DNA from: Elysia crispata
Lineage: Eukaryota; Mollusca; Gastropoda; Plakobranchidae
Assembly: GCA_033675545.1 (NCBI GenBank)
Contig: JAWDGP010002150.1
Span: forward strand, 112,501-176,500
Direction of reading: 5' to 3'
Length of the DNA stretch: 64,000 nucleotides
This document shows positions 41,691 to 58,782 of this stretch, piece after piece. How positions within the stretch are numbered: position 1 is the first letter of the stretch; each line of letters starts with the position of its first letter. A program made the translations under genes and the position numbers. The notes under the pieces were generated by a model. That model was not told the origin of the DNA, did not search any database, and worked only from the letters and a program-made list of their open reading frames with translations.

Positions 41691-44600
41691 TTTTTATCAC
41701 TTTATGCATAATTATAAAGTGCAGAACTCTGATGCAAGATTCTTGACAGCTGTGAGACCCTTGGAGCAGCGGAGAAGCGAGAATACTCTTGTATTCAGAG
41801 AACGTAGAAAAGCAGCAGAATATTAGTAAACATCTATATCGAGGGGTCAGAAATTGACCCTGGAGTAGGAAAATGGTTAACTCTATTCTGCGAAGTAGAT
41901 TCTCCAAACTTGTCTAGATGTAGTTAGCAGTTAGCAAGCCTGCCTGTGTGACTATGGGCATGACAGAGGACACTAGAATTGGACGCCAGGGAATCAAGAT
42001 TGTCCAGGGACGTTGGTACTTTTGGTCATCATTGCTGTAGACCAAGATCATTAATCACGCTCTAGCCGATACATAGGGATCCACTACCAACCTATAACAT
42101 CATGCATGCTGGACCGACAGTGGAAAACCCAACTTTACTAATAAACAGCCAATCACACACATATACACACACAAAGAGCTGTTTTTTCTCTTCCAAATTT
42201 TAGCACCACACATGGCGGTTCTTTAAGTTTGGTTTTTCGATTTTGTAAAAAAGGTAGTGTCTGTTTTAGATTTTTAGTTGAGCATCTAATTCATGCGTTA
42301 TTTGTTCATTTTCTAAGGTTGCGTTTAGCAAGACTTTTGAGCAGCCATTATTGATACTGATGACATATTCATAGTCTTACGGGATATCTTTATATTTTTC
42401 AATTTTATTTCATTTTGGTTCTTTAAGGTATTTTTCACGAGCAGCTAATGTACAAATGTGAACCCCATTTCAGTCATTGGCTAAATCTTATATCTAATTT
42501 TTGTATTATTCGAGATCATCTGCTTTCTAATCTTTTCAACACCGGACACTTAATCAATTTCTATCAAATTTTTTTACTCTTGAAGTGAAACATAATATCA
42601 AAATGCAGGCTTAAATAATTTAAGTCGAAAGCTACAGTTGTGTCATCTTATTCTATTTTTTTTTCCGCTCTCTTTTTTCACCTCTATTTTTTTCTCACGT
42701 CTCTTTTCTCCCTTAACCTCGTAAAAACAAAATTCGCCAGAGTTTCGCTCACCCTCTTTACAGCAGTATATTGTTTCTTTTGATTCACATTTTTAAGATC
42801 TATAACAATTATGATTTTAATCAAGTGATCTGTCTGCCCCAATACTTCATATCTGAGCAGTTAATGAAAGGAACTATAAGATAAAATTATGATTCTCGTT
42901 TCTTTTCATTTTTAACCGAAGAGTTTCGAACGCATTTTTAAGGGCGGTGTCCAGCTATGTTTACACTCCCGTCCCACCTAACCCCTAAACTTCAAGCTTC
43001 AAACGGACTTCAAAAATAAACCGAACGGACAATACAACTGTCATTTAAATCATCTGGCTACATTGCGACCTATCAGGACGGCCTGTCTTCTTTTACAAAT
43101 GCTAAGAAGCAGTGCTCTTTTGTTCAAAAGCATATTAACTTTTTCCCTTCCTCACATGTAGGACAAGAACAAACTATTCAGAAATTAGATCTCAAATTAT
43201 TGTTTCACAGAATGCCATCAACAGATTATCTATTCCCACACTCAGCTGTAGCCTTAACTGTTAGTATCAAAGAGCATCTCGACCTGGTCATCGCCGTAAC
43301 ATCAAAATGAGATTGGTCGGTCTTAGCAAGAATTTTTCTTAATGTGTCCATCAAAGGTTAAAAATTGCAATTAACACAACAATAATGTAAACATTGCATA
43401 TTAAAACCCTATGGATATGAGTCTATCGAGGATCCTCCAGCTGGATTCGGATTTGATAACGTTATATCAACATCCGTGAAAGTGAACCTTCATGATATAT
43501 TTTAAAAATTGGAAATCTACCGAAAACCTCGGAAGTCTTTCTCTGTACATATTAAAAATTCAGCACCATTGTCTTGTAAGATAAACTATATTGCAAAACT
43601 TCAACAACAACTCGATTACATGGCCAATTAAAATTCTTAAGAGAAATGAGAAACTATGAATTAGCACCCCTAGAGAGTAGCAGCCCTCTGTATGAATCTT
43701 ACATACCTATAAAGTGCCAATTTTTCAGTTTCCAAGCATCTATGTATTCAGAATTTGATACTGTGGAGGCTATCAACCTTTTAGGTAGTCATCGCCATCA
43801 TCATCTCCATAGTTATTTGTTATCATCAGCTTTATGATATTCCAGTGGCATTCTGTGTCACATTTCCGAGCTTGATGAAACTTAAAATGGAAAAATTTAA
43901 GAGAAATTTAAACAAGCAAGACACGGTTAGTTGATAGAATTCAGACTATTCCAATGGAAAATACTTTTAAAAAATTTAGTTGCGAAAGTTGATTTTGAAT
44001 TCTAGCGGAGCAGCTGACTATAATTCAAAACCAAGTCGAAGGCAATGCTCTACAACCATAATAATATGAAATTCAAATGAGAAATTTGTGTCGGAAGGCG
44101 ATGTGACTATTTTGTTTTCCTTTAATACAAAACATGAGAATAAAGTAAAAAATACTCAATTCCCAAACTATAAGTAGTCCCATTGCCGAAAAATAATTCA
44201 GCCATGAGGTCTAGATTAAACTAGTTTTGATTCTAAAAAAAAAATAGGCTCAAGTCGAATACGTGCACAAACACTTAAGTACAGAAAAAAGGCTGCGCTA
44301 TAATAATTATAAAAAAATGTACTCTAAAGAGTTCCCATTGCAAAGATATTATGGTCTACAAAAAAAAATTGTTAAGTGTAATGGTTCTGTAGCTAATAGG
44401 AATAGACAAACGTGGTTTCTGCTTTGACTTCTGTACTACAAAACAAATCTCTACAGACTCCAAACGTCTTTTTAAAACAATGAGCGGCCAGAGCAAGCAT
44501 AGCGGAGTCATGTTTCATAAATGCCCTGCCGTCGAGTGTGAAGCGAAGTTGTAGAATAGGGAGAAAAAAGCGTGTTGTCTCTGAATGTCTTAAATAATAT

Positions 44601-45090
44601 AAGAAAATCATAGACGAGCTTAATCGCAAAATGCTGTAAGCAGTGAGTGAAACACAGCACATTCCATACATTATTTTAGAGCAAGATTGTCATTTGTCGC
44701 AAATTAAATTCTTTATGCGGGAGGCGATAAAGCATAGTTGTTTGTAGCCAGTAAAACAAGGAACCAAGGAAGCCACATCATGACTTTTTCGCCTCATTGA
44801 CAACTTGATTTCTCTGTCAGCGCGTAACGCTTCTGATAACTGTACAGGAGAGAAATAGATTAATTTTGGTCACCGCTAGTTAAGCTCTCTCTCTTCTAAA
44901 TAAATTGCGGTTTAAAAAAAGAAAGATAAACATAACTGCATGAATAATAAAGAGTGAACTTTATACCATCAAATCAGAAAGTTGGTTGTCTTGATATGTT
45001 TGTTCTTAGAGGAACAATTTTATAAATAATACCACACGGATATCAATTTCTCAGATGGTTAATCTATCGATTTTCTATATGCATACTCGA
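41691..45090. other. Non-coding interval, nothing recognised
   Basis: About 3.4 kb of AT-rich sequence. The longest frame, minus 44393-44671 (92 codons), has no recognisable domain. Confidence 0.5.
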
Positions 45091-45099
45091 GTATATGAT

Positions 45100-46550
45100 C
45101 GTCTAAACATTGTGGATTTCGGCACTGAAGAATTCTATTAAAACAGCTATGTTTAAATGGTGGTATGCACTCTAAGGTTACTCACTTGTTATTTTTTTTC
45201 ACCATATGTTTTAAATTCTAATTCCAACAAAGATCGTTATCAAAGACTGCTGTATTGGTTCACGTAAAGAAAATAAATAAAACTCAAACTATGTTTCCTT
45301 GTCTTTTCTGTTGGAAAAAAATGAGACAGATCAAGCTTGCAAAAGCTTTTCACTGGTCTGTCCGTGACTTGGAATAATCTGAGATCTGACTGGGCCATCG
45401 ACCAACCCTGGTTTGTACGGTATGTCAATAGACATTAGACAGCATAACAAAATGCGAATGCCATTGAGGCTTTGCACACAAAAGCTTTGTGATTTTTGAT
45501 CAGCAAACTCAAACAATAGGAAATACTTTGAATACACAAGGTCGATGTTGCTGTTTAAGATCACGTGTTCTTGCCGCTGTGCCACTCTAATGCTGTAGTA
45601 GCAGTCAGCAAACTAAGTATGATATCCTTGCCGTGATGCTGGAGCTTTTGTTGTTTTCCTTCTTGCTACCTTTCTTGGTGTGCTTATATTGATCATTGTC
45701 CTCCTAGCAACATTATGAGACTTAAATATACGTGGACTAATCTGTGAGCAAAGAGAAAGAAGTAATGAAATGACCCACTCCTTCGGCTTGACCTTACATC
45801 CTCATCTTATACGATGAACAAATCTGTTATAAAACTCGCGCAAGCATAATCCAGCCATATACATTTAAACTGCGATTTCAGGAAATTAGTTAAATAACTT
45901 CTTATAAGCTATATGAAAAGGTTGGATTTCCTTCACACAATCCCGAAACTATCTGTGCTTGATTTAAAGAGTTCCCCTAACAACCACATTACACCATCAC
46001 AGGCGGGCATTTCGATACGTTCAAGAGACACATCGACGGCATCAATGAGGGATAAAGAATAAACAACGATAAAGAAAAGTAGGGATACTAAAAACAAATA
46101 CAAAACGGAAAACGATTCAAAGTTTCAGAAATCAGCCCAATGATTGCAGAAGATAACAAACATTACTAATCCCGGAAAACTTCTCCATTTCAATTGATCA
46201 AACACTAATTTCTTTTAGGAGAAATTCCTTCCCTACATTTTTTTTACCTTAAAATAATCCTAGGAATAAGAAGCGTCAGTGACGATTGTTACAAGATTTT
46301 CCTTACAAAGATATTTGTGGAAATACTTTGCCATTGGCGTTCAGAACAAACTGAAGTTTGCAAATGTCTGCAAAAAAAAAAAAAGAGTTTGAGAGATAAC
46401 TCTGGAGAGAGGACCTTCACCGGTCCCGAGTTTGCTGAGCTATGGCTGAGAAGACCAGGCCATGGTGTTATTACAGAGAGGCCCGACAGATCTGTCGGAA
46501 AATATTGCACAGTATCTAAATAGTGAAACGGGTATAAATCAGACCGCCTT
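45100..46550 (+). repeat. Segmental duplication block B, copy 2
   Basis: Diverged counterpart of 32760-34310 in direct orientation, with the same landmark order. Its position relative to block A differs from copy 1: here B precedes A. Confidence 0.8.
45623..45817 (+). pseudogene. Broken copy of the membrane-segment exon
   Basis: Homologous to 33293-33489 in the same frame. It reads YPCRDAGAFVVFLLATFLG, then VLILIIVLLATL, then TGA at 45716-45718; beyond it the frame continues to CEQRERSNEMTHSFGLTLHPH-type sequence and a TGA at 45815. The hydrophobic segment and the basic tail are both retained, and length differs from copy 1 by whole codons. It may be a pseudogene or a form truncated inside the membrane segment. 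Confidence 0.4.
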
Positions 46551-47247
<697 letters not shown>

Positions 47248-47683
47248 GGGAAGGGGGGGGGGAGAGAGGGAGAGGGTCGGTTATCTCAAATTTGTTTTGA
47301 AATAAATCTATGTGGATGTATGAGATAACTGTTTAAAAATGTTGAAATGAACAAATCTCCCTATGGGTACCTGCTCAGAGAGCATAATATCTAGATTAGA
47401 AGCGGCCAGGACCAGTGAGGGGATCTAGTAAAGAGACCACAGCAGCACCATATTCTTATGGTCTCGGTGGAGAGATAATTCAAATAAAGGCTGCATGAAG
47501 AAGTGCCAGAATTTGCTTTACTTTTTTTGCTTGGTATTATTACTTCATTTTACAACAGAAAAAAATCCACTAGATGAGAAGATTTTAAACGCTTCAGGTT
47601 CTATACTGTTTGGATATATATATATATATATGTAGAGGAATGAATTTTGTTAGCGTTATCAAGTTTGCTTTTCTTATATATCT

Positions 47684-47701
47684 ACCCCCCCCCCCCCCCC
47701 C
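47684..47701. repeat. Poly(C) run in a partial third copy of block A
   Basis: A C run of about 17 interrupts a segment (47640-47740) matching the end of block A (TTTGCTTTTCTT and AGAATCATGCTTGT). Confidence 0.7.
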
Positions 47702-47919
47702 GATATGTTCATAACAGAGAATCATGCTTGTATTTATGAAGGCAACCTTTTATCTAAACCATCTCCTCTAGTTTCAATCAATATACTTTAATGTTTTTTA
47801 AATTATAATTTACCACTATCAGTCTCTAGTGAAATCGAAAAAGTCAGAACAAAAATTATTAATTCATACATAAAATACTCCTTAAAATTCACTGCATTTT
47901 GCTCCTTTAGGTATGTTGC

Positions 47920-48970
47920 TGAGTAATCCAATGTTTGGAAAGAACCAGCTGTGGAAATCTTCGTTACCCCCTAACTCAAGGAACAGGTAGATCGAGACCA
48001 TTCATAGCTTCATGAGCAACACAAAATTATGACGCATCCGAGGCTAGTGTTTCAGTTCAGTTGTTTAGACTTTAGAGTGTAAATATCTAACTAAATCTAA
48101 CAGAAAATCTTTATAAAAAGTTTATTTATGCTGTGTACAAAGAAAAAAATGATCCCTTATTAATAACCTCACTTTAAGTAGATAAAGAGGCTGAACTTTT
48201 CTGCGAACAATGATGGTTCTTTTATTCTTGAAAATCAATCTTACAGAATAATATTCACCGAAACAATCGGCTCGTCTACATTTTCAACTTTTGTAGTTGA
48301 AGTTAATACTCAAAATAATCCCAAAGGCTTACAATAAAAGAATCTCACCTAAAAACCACAAGTTGCGTTTTCAGTATATTTGTGAACATATGACCAGTCT
48401 GTCTATTTAGAATAAAAATTAAGTTAAACAGCATTGTATACCTAGAAGCTTTTGAAAAAGAATGAATTTAACCTCAAATAATCAGTACTTTCTTTTCAAT
48501 AAATCTGTGCACATAAGCCATATAAGCTCAGTCTTTAAAATCTGAAAAAGAATTTAGAACCCTATGAGTATCTTTTTAGAGACCGTTATAACTACAAAAG
48601 AAGCTTTTACTTTGTTTTTTTTTCTAACTGGAGGCCCTTTTTCGCCACATCAAGTTGTGCACTACATTGTATCTGCAGTGCATCATTCTAGGCACACAGT
48701 TATGGCTCTGTGCAGAAATAAACTAGAGAGGGGTGCGAGGAGAAAAGCGCCTAAATTTGGTTTTCTTTTTTTTACGACATATCTTAAGGAAAATAAACGT
48801 TTTAGCGACCTTAACTAAGAAGACTTTAATGTGTTAAGGTTATATATACACTTTAAAGCTGTTAAATGAAGGGCTCTGGAGGATATAAATGTGTTATTGA
48901 TTTGACGTTTGCTTTTCTTCAACATAGATGTCTGCCCCACCTGATCATTTGAACGGGGAATCATGCTTGC
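47920..48970 (+). repeat. Segmental duplication block A, copy 2
   Basis: Diverged counterpart of 29040-30580, about 0.5 kb shorter through internal deletions. It abuts block D copy 2 via the GATA/GA array, whereas in copy 1 block B and other DNA lie between A and D. The 84-codon frame inside it (48564-48818) is not conserved in copy 1. Confidence 0.7.
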
Positions 48971-48982
48971 ATATACTCAGAA

Positions 48983-48998
48983 AGATAGATAGGAATAG

Positions 48999-49080
<82 letters not shown>
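48983..49080. repeat. (GATA)n-(GA)n compound microsatellite
   Basis: About 8 GATA units turning into about 31 GA units at 49019. Confidence 0.97.
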
Positions 49081-49084
<4 letters not shown>

Positions 49085-49169
49085 AGGAGGGAGAAAGAGG
49101 ATTAAAAAAAGAAAAAGAAATTTTAACATATCATTTATTTTGAATGATGATTGCTTGGAATGAAAAGAT

Positions 49170-50880
<1,711 letters not shown>

Positions 50881-50959
50881 TGACTTACGGTGCCAACAAT
50901 CTAAAACCTTTCTGTGAAATATCGGTTTTAACTGAAAGGGTTTTTCAAACTCTCTTAAA

Positions 50960-51292
<333 letters not shown>

Positions 51293-52121
51293 TAAAAAAA
51301 TCAGCATCAACAATGAAAAATAGAATTAGAAATGACAACATGAGTAAAATAGTATTGGAATTTACTTTTATTACTAATATGGCCATCACAATTCATTGTT
51401 TGCTTATCGTTATTAAAAAATTTATTTGTCAGAATATAAGTGTCGATGAAACTGCAAGATAACTTTCAGACATGGATTTCTGTAATGTATAAGACGGAAG
51501 GGGCATGTGGTAAGAAAAATACATCTTGAATGTGTAATGCCCTTCTTTATTAACTTAATTTTAAAGATTTATCTCACAATTTTCCGACTGACGGTGCTCG
51601 GGCTGATTACAAACGTTAACTCGCGACCGATTCAAATAGTTCGACGGGGATGTGTTGGCGTTTCGGTCCAATCAAGGTCTATCATCATGTCAACCAACCA
51701 AGCTCACCTGTTTCTCACACGCATTGTGAAAACAGCTATATCAATATCGTATGAAGTGATTTGATTTAAAAAAAGAATTTTTTTTCAAAACTCTATTTTT
51801 GGATCATACAAGTTGATCCTTTTTATACTCTCGCTAGGATAATTTTGATTTGATTTGTTTGGGCAGCTTTCCGACCACCTTAATTCAAAACTACTGAGAC
51901 GGACTTTAACCTAACGTCAGATAACTCTAGTCACAGCTAGCGGAGAAACTCAGTGTTGCCAGAAGGTTGACTTTCACATTTTTATTATAACTTTTGATCG
52001 GTTAACTCTGTCCTGCATTTCGGTAACTCTTTAAGTTACTTTCCGTTAGGCGGGAAACACCGTCTGGCTGGTTAGAGGGAGTGCAACCCCAGAAGAATAC
52101 ATAATAAACAGAGAGGAGGAG

Positions 52122-52188
<67 letters not shown>

Positions 52189-53980
52189 AGAGAGAGAAAC
52201 AGAAAAAAGAAAGAGAAAGAAAGCTAGATGAAGAGAAAGTGAGAGACGCATGCAAATATGTCTTAAATCTATCTATAATAAAAAATGGATGTATGATCCA
52301 GCTTCTTTTAGAAGCAATATGACGCTGGCCCAGGCATAGCTATGAAAAGGTTATCAGCAGATAACCAGAATCGATAAGTATTCTCATCCAAGTCATAGTC
52401 ATAATCATCATCATTAAGTCCATTCTCCTCCATCTGTCAATGAGTAGCACCTCTTTCACCCTCACAACCAACGGCACCGTCATTATCACCGTATTTGTCA
52501 ATGGCATCACCTCACCAGACGTTATTTTTATGGTGTCTCCTATTGAGCGCATCCATCATCACCTTCCTCCGAAGCGAGCGTGCACTCATCTCACCCGAAC
52601 ACGGGACAGCCATCCAGCAATCATAACCTCCATTCACGCCGCTCTAAGCTGTTTACCGAAGAAAATCCCGGAAAACCTCTGTTAGGGGAAAATCAATCTT
52701 GGGTGGGGAGGAACAACTTAGTCAAGGACTTTCATTCCTGGATAGGTGAGGATATTATTTGTATTCATTGAGGATTGCTCGAAAACCTTCTTAGTCTGAA
52801 CTAACTCTTACGACTAATATGGCTGACTATAACCCTCAATGAAGTGGTAGCTTTTTTTTTAACACTTCGACTCCTGTGAAACTTTTATAGATTGATTTCA
52901 AATACAAATCATCTAAATTGTAATAGAAAAGAACTGGCGAAGGAGTGCAGTCTGAAGTAAATTGTACAGACACGATTTTTACGATTGAACCTGCCTAACA
53001 AATTGTTCCTTTTAATTCAGGTGTCCATTAGGGCCTTACATTTTAGTAAAAAAAATCCTTAAACTCCCTTCAAATATTTCACAACTTTCTAAAGTGCTCA
53101 CCCTCAAACAAAGCTTTAATTAGATATAAAGAAAGGGTTTTACCATATTGCTTCCATAAACAATGACATTGTCAAAGTGTCATGCCTCATGCCGTCTTGA
53201 GCCCTCTTATCCTGCCACACTCTACTTCAATGACATTGTAATCAATTGTAAGTCACTCTGTACAAGTTTTTAATCCTATTCATTTAATTAAAACGACCTA
53301 AAATCTATGGACATGACAGAATAAATGAAAGAGAATGTGTGCCTCTCACGCTATTGCCAGAGAAGTATATTTTCAGTTGATATCATAAGCTGCATCCCTG
53401 AAAACAGAAAGTGATGCTAATTATGTCTTGTTCAAATTTCAAAACCAATTGGGCAATCGACTTCTTTGCAGTTCATGATGAAGATGCAGCACGCTTGCAA
53501 TTGTTAGGCTTCCGCGTAGATTTTACTTTGTTTGCACTCATCTTTACAAATAAAAGAGATAACCATTATTTTTTTTAGTAATTTTCTGCTTTAAATTTTA
53601 TCTGTAGCATTCGTTCTTTTTCGGGATAACTGTGCCATAGAACTTTGAAATTATTCCTTTAAACTGGCAGATGATAGTTAAGCCGGCGTCCCAGTGTTTA
53701 AACAGACCAAGTGACACGACGTTGATAACCTCGAGCGCACCGACTGTGCACTCACCACGCGAGGAGAAAAATCAAGTCTGACATCTACAAGACTACTACA
53801 GCTCAGCGCTACAGATTCGGACCAAGTACGCGTTTCTCAGAATAATTATGTGTCCTCAATCTGCTGTCATCTGCAGCTGTCATGGGAATCTTCACCCTCA
53901 CTGTTTATTTTATATTCCCGTCCCGTCACCCCCATACCCCCTCTCCCGAAATTTTATTATTTGTGTGCTTTTCGTTTATC
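51293..53980. other. Non-coding interval with one (GA)n array
   Basis: A GA array of about 31 units lies at 52122-52185. Otherwise no gene or repeat family was recognised. ATC/CAT-rich stretches near 52385-52580 give short open frames without motifs. Confidence 0.5.
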
Positions 53981-54500
53981 TACCCACTTATCCTGATCAA
54001 TATACTGATTGACAATAGCAATTGTGTCGCTTTGTTGTATGTACTCCGCTATCTCTACCCCCAAACATTAAACAGATTGACAGTGGTGATTCTGTCATTG
54101 TTTTGTATCCAAGCCCTCATCGTTATCACGATACTGGTCATTAGAAAAAGTTTTGTCAATATTAAGTTTCTACCCCCTACCATTATCAGTATCCTGGATG
54201 ACAAATTATCTGTCAATTTTTCATAATTATCGCCATGCTGGTTGAATCTGCCATTGCTTCGCATCTACCTGCTCATACTATCAGTATATCGGTTAGCAAT
54301 AATAATTTTACATGATTTATAATTTGCTTCCTAATCATAATCATTTCGTTGGTTGGCGGTAACCGATTTTTTTAAACCACTTCATCGGTTAACTGTGTGA
54401 CAATAGTCAAACATTACGTCATTATATATTGCACGCAGTATCAACCCCTCATCTCCAGCGAAATACTGCTGACAATCTCCAAATTTCTGTCAGAGTTATT
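53980..54500 (+). repeat. Degenerate short tandem-like repeats
   Basis: Motifs of the type ATTATCAGTATCCTGGATGAC, ATTATCGCCATGCTGGTTGA and CTATCAGTATATCGGTTAGC recur about every 45-65 bp. The 114-codon frame at 53882-54226 is hydrophobic because of this TTA/ATC-rich composition and is not called a gene. Confidence 0.4.
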
Positions 54501-55170
54501 CAATCCTTTTCACAATCGTTTCTTGTTAATTGTTTTTTTTTCCTTTAAATTTATCTTCTTTAAAAGTTATGTGTGCCATTGAGACTACAAATTCGTTGTT
54601 TCTTTTTACTTTCTTTTATATCTATCACAACAATATGGAATTCACTTAAGTAATGGTTAGAAATACAGAATTATGATATATATTTGTGTGTATTTGTTTT
54701 TACTTGTAAACGAATAATGTGCTGGTACTACATTTTACACTTTTTACCCTTTTAAAATTCACTTTTCCAACGTGGCAGAAACTTTAGAAAAATAATACCA
54801 TCTGTTAAAACAGGTTTGCAATCGCCCACTTTCATTATATTTATGTATCAAATTTATCCTTTTCTTTGACACTTTAGCAAAGGTTTACATTATTTTTGGA
54901 CCTCTTAAACCCCACATTCAAATGTATCAATGACTGCGTTCTCTCCCAATGAAAAACAATAGGAAGAGAAATAAAGCGCATACGCAGGACAAAATCCTGT
55001 AGAGCTCCTCTGTAAACAAAAGCTGGAAATCAGCTGTGGGGGAGGTTTAGGGGGGGGGGGGCATGCAGCCAGGATATTTAATCACCTGAAAGTGTACTGT
55101 GACACGGCACCTCTCTGGTCCGAGAATAATCAACATGCTAGGATGAAGACAACAGCAAATATTGATTTCC
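54501..55170. other. Non-coding interval, nothing recognised
   Basis: AT-rich DNA with a G run near 55050-55061. Confidence 0.5.
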
Positions 55171-55171
55171 T

Positions 55172-55173
<2 letters not shown>

Positions 55174-55244
<71 letters not shown>
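55174..55244. repeat. (CT)n microsatellite
   Basis: About 34 CT units. Confidence 0.97.
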
Positions 55245-55247
<3 letters not shown>

Positions 55248-55519
55248 ATCTTCTAGTCAAGACACATTAAAATCTATGGGAAAGCCCTCATAGAAAGTGA
55301 ATTTGCATTCTTTTATTTTTGGTAGAAATTATAAAAAAAAATCTACCTTCTCGATTATGTGCAACTGTCTGATTCGAACTATTTTTTTTTGCATTTTTTT
55401 ATGCCTGCCTATGTGCCTGATATTTTATGAGAAAAAATATTGATCTTTCTGACTGTATGATTGCCAATCTGCCTATCACTTTCTCAATTTTTGTAAGTTT
55501 GTATCTCCCCCCCCACTTC

Positions 55520-55644
<125 letters not shown>

Positions 55645-56810
55645 TTCTCCATCGCGTATTTGCGCAGGTGATCTTAAAAATCTTGATAAGTTTTTCTAGA
55701 GGTCTTCACTTCGATTTTTCCCTCTGCTTTTTTTTTACTTTTACTTTTAAAGAGTCAGTTATCTTTTTCAACACCCACTAAATATATAACAGTAATACCG
55801 TTTGGCGTTTACCTTTTTCCTTTTTTTATATCTTACACGATCTCTCATTTTTTCGCTATTTAGTATCTCTGGTCTATGTCCTCTCTATCTCTGTCTCTAT
55901 GTAACTTCCTCCACCCCTCTACCCCACACCCACCATTTTTCTCTTTCTCTCTGTCTTTCTATCTATCTATCTCCCTCTCTCTGTTTATTACTTATCTAGT
56001 CTTCCAATATCAGTTACTTTCTAACATCTCCACTTCATCTGTCTTTTTCAAATTCCTCCTCACTTGTTTCTTTTCACCATAGACCGTATGCTTTATTGAA
56101 TTGTTTCTTTTTTCTTTTCCGCAATGTCTATGTGTATCTCTCTGGAGAAGCCATAATACCCACTTAACGAGCAATCTGGGGTTTGATCGCCAATAAGGGC
56201 TATCAGATTTTGCAGTCGGAAAAGTCAACGCGGGCATCTGATTTAGAGTGGAGAGTCGAGAAAACCAGATTGTTTTTCATGCCATTTAGGTCATTTTGCT
56301 CGTACAGAATTAGTATCAAGTATCTATCGAGAATATTTGGATGTTTTACTGTCCTGGTGCATATTAAATACTGTAATTTAGGAATTCGGTACCAATCGAA
56401 CGAAAATAATCAAGCATCTAAAAACTGATAATTGCCTTTATTGGATGATAATCTTTATATTTTTTTCTTGCACCCGTTGGACAGACGCTTTTTCTTTTTG
56501 TACATTTTGTTTATTTATTAATTCTGAAAGTTACAAACCATTTCATTGCTTATCTTTACAGTAGTTAATCTATTTTGTAACAGATTCGAACAAACTATTG
56601 GCTGCACCAAAATAAATATTTTATTCAATACTAAATACAAATTTTAACTCTTCATTTTTAAATGCGATAGGTGGGAGTGCACGTTATTTTGAAGGGAGAA
56701 GTTAAATCGGTTTTATTCTTTTTTATTTTAAATAATTTATCTATCACAGTCCGCTTAACATCATCATTCTGTTTAAGATCTTATTCATGTTAACTTAATA
56801 CCCTTACTAC
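55645..56810. other. Non-coding interval, pyrimidine-rich left half
   Basis: Degenerate CT/TATC-rich sequence to about 56000, then ordinary AT-rich DNA. No gene recognised. Confidence 0.5.
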
Positions 56811-56987
<177 letters not shown>

Positions 56988-57490
56988 CATTCTTTCTCGA
57001 TGAAATGAAAAGAAGACATATAAGTTGAATAAAAGTAAAATTAACAACAATAGCACAATTATATCCACCAGGGTCATTCAAATTGACACGTGTATCATAT
57101 GTCTAAGATGATACTATAAATGAAGTAAGCTTAGAGATCTCAAGCAAATTAGTAAACTAAATCTTGACTCTTTTCTCCGCAAAGTTCTCATTTGGTTTTT
57201 GCTGTTGTGATTCACTGCAAATACAATGTAGTGCGGAGCCTGTTGTCTATTTAAAAAAAAATGATTAAAGTAAGATGCTTTTTTTTCTTGCATTAGTCAA
57301 TATCCCCACATAATCTGACCCTGGTCCAGACAGCTTCTGTTGTAGATGTTTATGTTTCTATGGAAGTTCTCATAATGCAGCAAATTTATTTTGAGATTTT
57401 AAACACTCAGCTTATATACTGGCATACATGATTAAATCAAGACTGAATTGTTTTGGTATCATTTGAAATTATATTTTTTTTGAATTTCAA

Positions 57491-57867
57491 AGCTTCTGGG
57501 TATAAAATATTGTCTGCTCATCTAAGTTGATTTCAAAAAGAGATTTTTCACACGTACACCAATAAATTTAAAGCAAAGCTTATGACTTTTTGTTGTTTAA
57601 TTTTAATATTAGCCTTTGTGAGTAAACATCATTCCAAATTCGTTCTACGGCTGAAATTCACAGAATAAAAATCAGTGGTTAGGAACTATTAAGTTTCAAT
57701 TAATTTTTTCTATGGAAGCATTTCTGGGTATTAAATATGTATAGTACCTTAATTTAGATTTCGCAAAAAGACTGCCCACATGTTCATAAATAAATTAAAA
57801 ACAATACTTGTAATTTTTATGTGAATTTTTTAAAATGTGAGTCAAAGCTTAAAATACACAGAATTAA
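57491..57867 (+). repeat. Diverged tandem duplication, about 228-bp unit
   Basis: Two segments starting near 57491 and 57719 share CTTCTGGGTATAAAATAT / TTTCTGGGTATTAAATAT, then CCAATAAATTTAAAGCAA-like, then ATTCACAGAATAAA / ATACACAGAATTAA. Similar sequence (CTAGAAGCTTTT, CCAGAAGTTTTT) occurs near 29640 and 48440. Confidence 0.55.
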
Positions 57868-58782
57868 GTGTGAAGGTTGAAAAATTGCTTTTGTTTCTAA
57901 ACATAGATATATAATGTTGTGGATGCAGGTGGGGTGATTGTTTTGATGAAAATAATCCGGAAAATTTTGAATTTTTTATTATTTAGGAAAAAATCTTATC
58001 TCTTTACCTACTTAAGGAGATTTGAATTGTAATGGAATCAAAATATTTTTATAACACAATATGAAAAAAAAATATTTTGAAAAGATTTGATGTAAGACTT
58101 AGATCTACGCGCCCTAAAATCTAAGCAGCACAGCTGAAATGCTAGCGTTATTATACTACTCTTGAAGCTATAAGCGGCCTAGATCTATTTGTTCCTTGAG
58201 TCACGAGGTTGGCAAGGAGCCTCATTATTGGTCATTTTTTTAAACAGTTGTTTATTATGTAACAGGTATATTGCAAAAAAAAAAAATGCATTGACTTTTC
58301 AATAGCGTTTTAGAGTTTAAATTCATAATTCTTTCAGTTTGGAGGCTTGCATTCAGTAAACTTTTTTTCTGTACATAGAGTCGTTTAGGAGGAGATAATG
58401 AAGAAAGAATCAGAGTTGCCTTTCAAAATATGGATAAGTATTTTATTGCCAAAGCAATTCATCACGTTTTCCATAGTTTATACCCGCCGGTCCGTAACAA
58501 TGAAACATAAAACTGACAAGATGTCAGAAATAGGAAAGTACTAGATGTTTGAGCATCTTTCTTAGTCTCTAATAAAATTATTCTTAAACTAGGAATATTT
58601 CTTTTGAAAAGACTTTTCTGACTATAACTTTTTTGGTTATTTTAACGCAATCATATGCAGTAAAGAACTTTGAAAAATAGAACATATTAGGGTTAACATA
58701 GACAGTGTGGTTGACAACAAGACGACCCGGCTTCTAAATTAATGATAAGTAAGACAAATCAACAAGTTTCTTAACCTTTTAG
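57868..58782. other. Non-coding interval, nothing recognised
   Basis: AT-rich sequence with two isolated AGATCTA words. Confidence 0.5.

Noticed and set aside
44393..44671. 92-codon minus frame, briefly considered a LINE C-terminus
   Set aside because: Lacks the WN.LP.S.R pattern and any reverse transcriptase similarity.
53882..54226. 114-codon hydrophobic frame with three membrane-like stretches
   Set aside because: It overlaps a degenerate ATC/TTA-rich repeat that continues past the stop; hydrophobicity follows from composition.
56150..56240. SINE-like B-box sequence (GGGTTTGATCGCC)
   Set aside because: No A box at the expected spacing, no tail and no second copy in the window.
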